Notes under the pieces: generated by a model
The model's database searches: none
What the model was told of the DNA's origin: nothing
What the model saw: the letters and a program-made list of their open reading frames with translations, nothing else
NCBI RefSeq assembly: GCF_000968175.1
Contig: NZ_FO704551.1
Span: 930,001-994,000 of the forward strand
DNA length: 64,000 nt
Direction of reading: 5' to 3'
DNA from: Xenorhabdus poinarii G6
Lineage (GTDB): Bacteria; Pseudomonadota; Gammaproteobacteria; Enterobacterales; Enterobacteriaceae
Shown here: positions 62,277 to 64,000 of the stretch, piece after piece
How positions within the stretch are numbered: the first letter of the stretch is position 1
Layout of the letters: every line of letters starts with the position of its first letter
Program-made: the position numbers and the translations under genes

Positions 62277-63493
62277 AATATTTCTTTACTACGCGACTGG
62301 GTAACACCCGTTACCAACTGGCCGACGGTTCCCTATTGTGTAAAGACGTACCCATAGCCAGAACGGGTACACAGCTTTATGCCGATTTTGAACTGCCAAC
62401 CCTCGAGCCGGATACCGACGGTGAAATTGTAGTTGAACGCTCCCCCGACGAGGTTTTTAGCGAAGCTACCTTAGCATCTTTTGAGGGAATGACTGTCACG
62501 ATAAAACATCCCGAAGATACGGACGGCAACATCATTTTTGTTGACCCGGATAACTGGCGGGATTTGGCTCACGGGCATGTTCAAAACGTTCGGCGCGGAG
62601 AGGGGAAACAATCCGATCTGATGTTAGCCGACCTGATCATCAAAGACACGGACGCGATAGCAGCAATAGATGAGGGCTTTGATGAGGTGTCGTGCGGTTA
62701 CGATGCGGAATATCGGCAAACTGCCAAAGGTAAAGCCGAACAATACCAAATTACAGGTAATCATGTGGCGCTGGTTCAAGATGCTCGCGCCGGTTCACGT
62801 TGTTCAATTGGAGATAGCATGTCTACTAAAACTCAAACATGGTTCAAACGTCTGAGACAGGCGATTAAAACCAAAGACTCGGCGGCGATGGAAGCGGCGC
62901 TGAACAATGCGCCTGAGTCCATCACTGGTGACGAGGGCACGGGCGAGGTGCCTAAAGCCATCAACATTAATATCAGCCCCCAACAACCGCTTCCTAAAGA
63001 AGACCCGGAGATGAAAACTGGCGATGAGCAAATCCCTGAATGGGCTAAGGCGTTGATCGCCCGACTGGACGCTCTGGAAGGTAAATCAGGAACAGGCGAT
63101 AACGGCGACGAAACTGACCCCAAAGAGCCGGAGCAGACTGGGGATGATGGTGACGAAAAAGACGAGAAGGAAGAACAGGTAACGGGCGACGCAGCCTATA
63201 AAGCCGAGCTAATCATACCCGGCATTAAACTGGACGCAGCCAAACCAACCGCGTTTAAACGTCAGGTGTTGGTCAGTGCAGATCAGGCAATGGTACGCAC
63301 CATTGTAGGCGATGCAGAAATCAAAAAACTGCCTAAGCATATTGTTGATATGGCATTTAATGCGGTGGCTGAGCTGGCGAAAAATCGCAATACCCAAGTG
63401 ACGGGCGATTCAGCTCGTAACAAATCCTCAGGTAACAGCATTGCCGACCTGAACAAACAGAACGCCGAATTTTGGGCAAACAGGAGTAAATAA
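62273..63493 (+). CDS. DUF2213 capsid protease/scaffold-type protein
   Basis: This 406-residue protein has an N-terminal DUF2213 domain (LADGSLLCKDVPIARTGTQ near residue 17, TIKHPEDTDG, then the conserved DEVSCGYDAEY). An acidic Gly/Asp/Glu-rich middle (about 270-310) and a C-terminal helical region follow. The start is TTG 62273 with GGAGG (62263-62267) upstream. An internal in-frame ATG at 62819 follows TTGGAG and would give a 224-residue scaffold-only product, as in lambda C/Nu3. Confidence 0.8.
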   Translation: MKYFFTTRLGNTRYQLADGSLLCKDVPIARTGTQLYADFELPTLEPDTDGEIVVERSPDEVFSEATLASFEGMTVTIKHPEDTDGNIIFVDPDNWRDLAHGHVQNVRRGEGKQSDLMLADLIIKDTDAIAAIDEGFDEVSCGYDAEYRQTAKGKAEQYQITGNHVALVQDARAGSRCSIGDSMSTKTQTWFKRLRQAIKTKDSAAMEAALNNAPESITGDEGTGEVPKAININISPQQPLPKEDPEMKTGDEQIPEWAKALIARLDALEGKSGTGDNGDETDPKEPEQTGDDGDEKDEKEEQVTGDAAYKAELIIPGIKLDAAKPTAFKRQVLVSADQAMVRTIVGDAEIKKLPKHIVDMAFNAVAELAKNRNTQVTGDSARNKSSGNSIADLNKQNAEFWANRSK

Positions 63494-63497
63494 CATT

Positions 63498-63992
63498 ATG
63501 ACCGTTTATTTAAAACGTATGCCGGTGGGCATTGCGGGGACTATCTCACGCCTACAGGATATGACCGTTGAGCCGGTAGTACTGAAATCGGCGAACCTGT
63601 TCCCCGCGTATGGATTGGTGGGTAAATACGACGATGGCGGCTATTTCGTGCCATTGGTAGAGGGCGATACGGTAGACCAGATCCAGGGGATTTATGTCCG
63701 CCCATATCCCACAACTAGTATGCCGGACAAGGCGTATATTATCGGCACCGACAACAATTACACAGGCGATAATCTGAAACGCGGGTACATGACCGTGAAA
63801 TTGGATGGCAATGCGTCCAGCATCAAAAAAGGCACGCCAGTCTATGTGCGGGTAGGTAAACCCACCAAAAACAGTCCGTTAGGCAGTTTCTTGAATGTGG
63901 CGGTAGAGGGTGAAACGGTGGTACTGCCCAATGCTCAGTTCACTGGCGCGGGTGACGCCGACGGCAATGCTGAAATTTCTTACAAAATTTAA
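63498..63992 (+). CDS. Capsid cement/decoration-type protein
   Basis: This 164-residue beta-rich protein (MTVYLKRMPVGIAGTISR start, PAYGLVGKYDDGGYF, later GTPVYVRVGKPT) occurs between DUF2213 and the major capsid gene in such phages. It is probably a head decoration (cement) protein. The major capsid gene would lie just beyond the right edge of the window. It ends 8 bp before the window end and is complete. Confidence 0.65.
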   Translation: MTVYLKRMPVGIAGTISRLQDMTVEPVVLKSANLFPAYGLVGKYDDGGYFVPLVEGDTVDQIQGIYVRPYPTTSMPDKAYIIGTDNNYTGDNLKRGYMTVKLDGNASSIKKGTPVYVRVGKPTKNSPLGSFLNVAVEGETVVLPNAQFTGAGDADGNAEISYKI

Positions 63993-64000
63993 CGGGAATA

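Overview
The window is chromosome from an enterobacterium of moderate GC, most likely Xenorhabdus or the closely related Photorhabdus. The core block has the enterobacterial order ssrA-smpB, ratAB, bamE, recN, nadK, grpE, ung, grcA, srmB, trmN6, rpoE-rseABC, lepAB, rnc-era-recO, pdxJ-acpS, yfhL. The tmRNA tag reads ANDENYALAA. nadB, which E. coli carries between trmN6 and rpoE, is missing; that fits the nicotinate requirement known for Xenorhabdus and Photorhabdus. The genus is an inference from gene order and composition, not a database match.

Layout. (1) 1-15.3 kb is a prophage remnant: a lambda-like tail block (tape measure H, M, L, K, an I-J fusion, a tail-tip accessory protein, a truncated tail fibre). 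It ends in a serine DNA invertase beside one orphan crossover site, followed by a cargo gene for a secreted Cys-rich protein. The 5' end of the block is broken: only the last 45 codons of the chaperone-type gene before the tape measure survive, next to an AT-rich gene for a membrane-anchored DEDDh exonuclease. Two AT-rich morons sit among the tail genes, each followed by an intrinsic terminator: an FtsK-gamma domain membrane protein and a lipoprotein. Their C-terminal domains look alike. (2) 15.3-16.0 kb is mostly non-coding with decayed coding sequence and hairpins, next to the 3' end of ssrA. (3) 16.0-36.8 kb is core genome with one accessory gene, a lipase-like hydrolase between grcA and srmB. 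Visible control sites include two LexA boxes at recN, a sigma-32 promoter at grpE, an FNR box at grcA, a sigma-E promoter and coupled leader ORF at rpoE, and a base-paired leader at rnc.

(4) 36.8-64.0 kb is the left part of a second, apparently intact prophage that runs off the right edge. Its order is integrase; a leftward early operon ending in an excisionase-like gene (SNF2 helicase, small genes, PP-loop protein, two DNA methyltransferases, beta-clamp-like protein, VRR-NUC nuclease, ANR regulator, family A DNA polymerase, DUF2815 and DUF2800 proteins); a leftward leader with a boxA identical to the rRNA boxA, a GNRA hairpin, four coupled micro-ORFs and a terminator; CI and Cro; a VapE-type primase-helicase followed by an iteron-like array; antiterminator Q; a structured RNA region; a lysis cassette (holin, SAR endolysin, Rz/Rz1); a small Acb2/Tad1-like protein; hicAB; and the packaging and head genes.

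The observations I rate highest are the left-operon leader, the iteron array behind the primase, the long-stem RNA between Q and the holin, the beta-clamp-like protein beside a family A polymerase, the Acb2/Tad1-like candidate, the FtsK-gamma moron, and the CI repressor in which the autocleavage serine is alanine. All functional calls rest on motifs and recalled family features; no searches were run.
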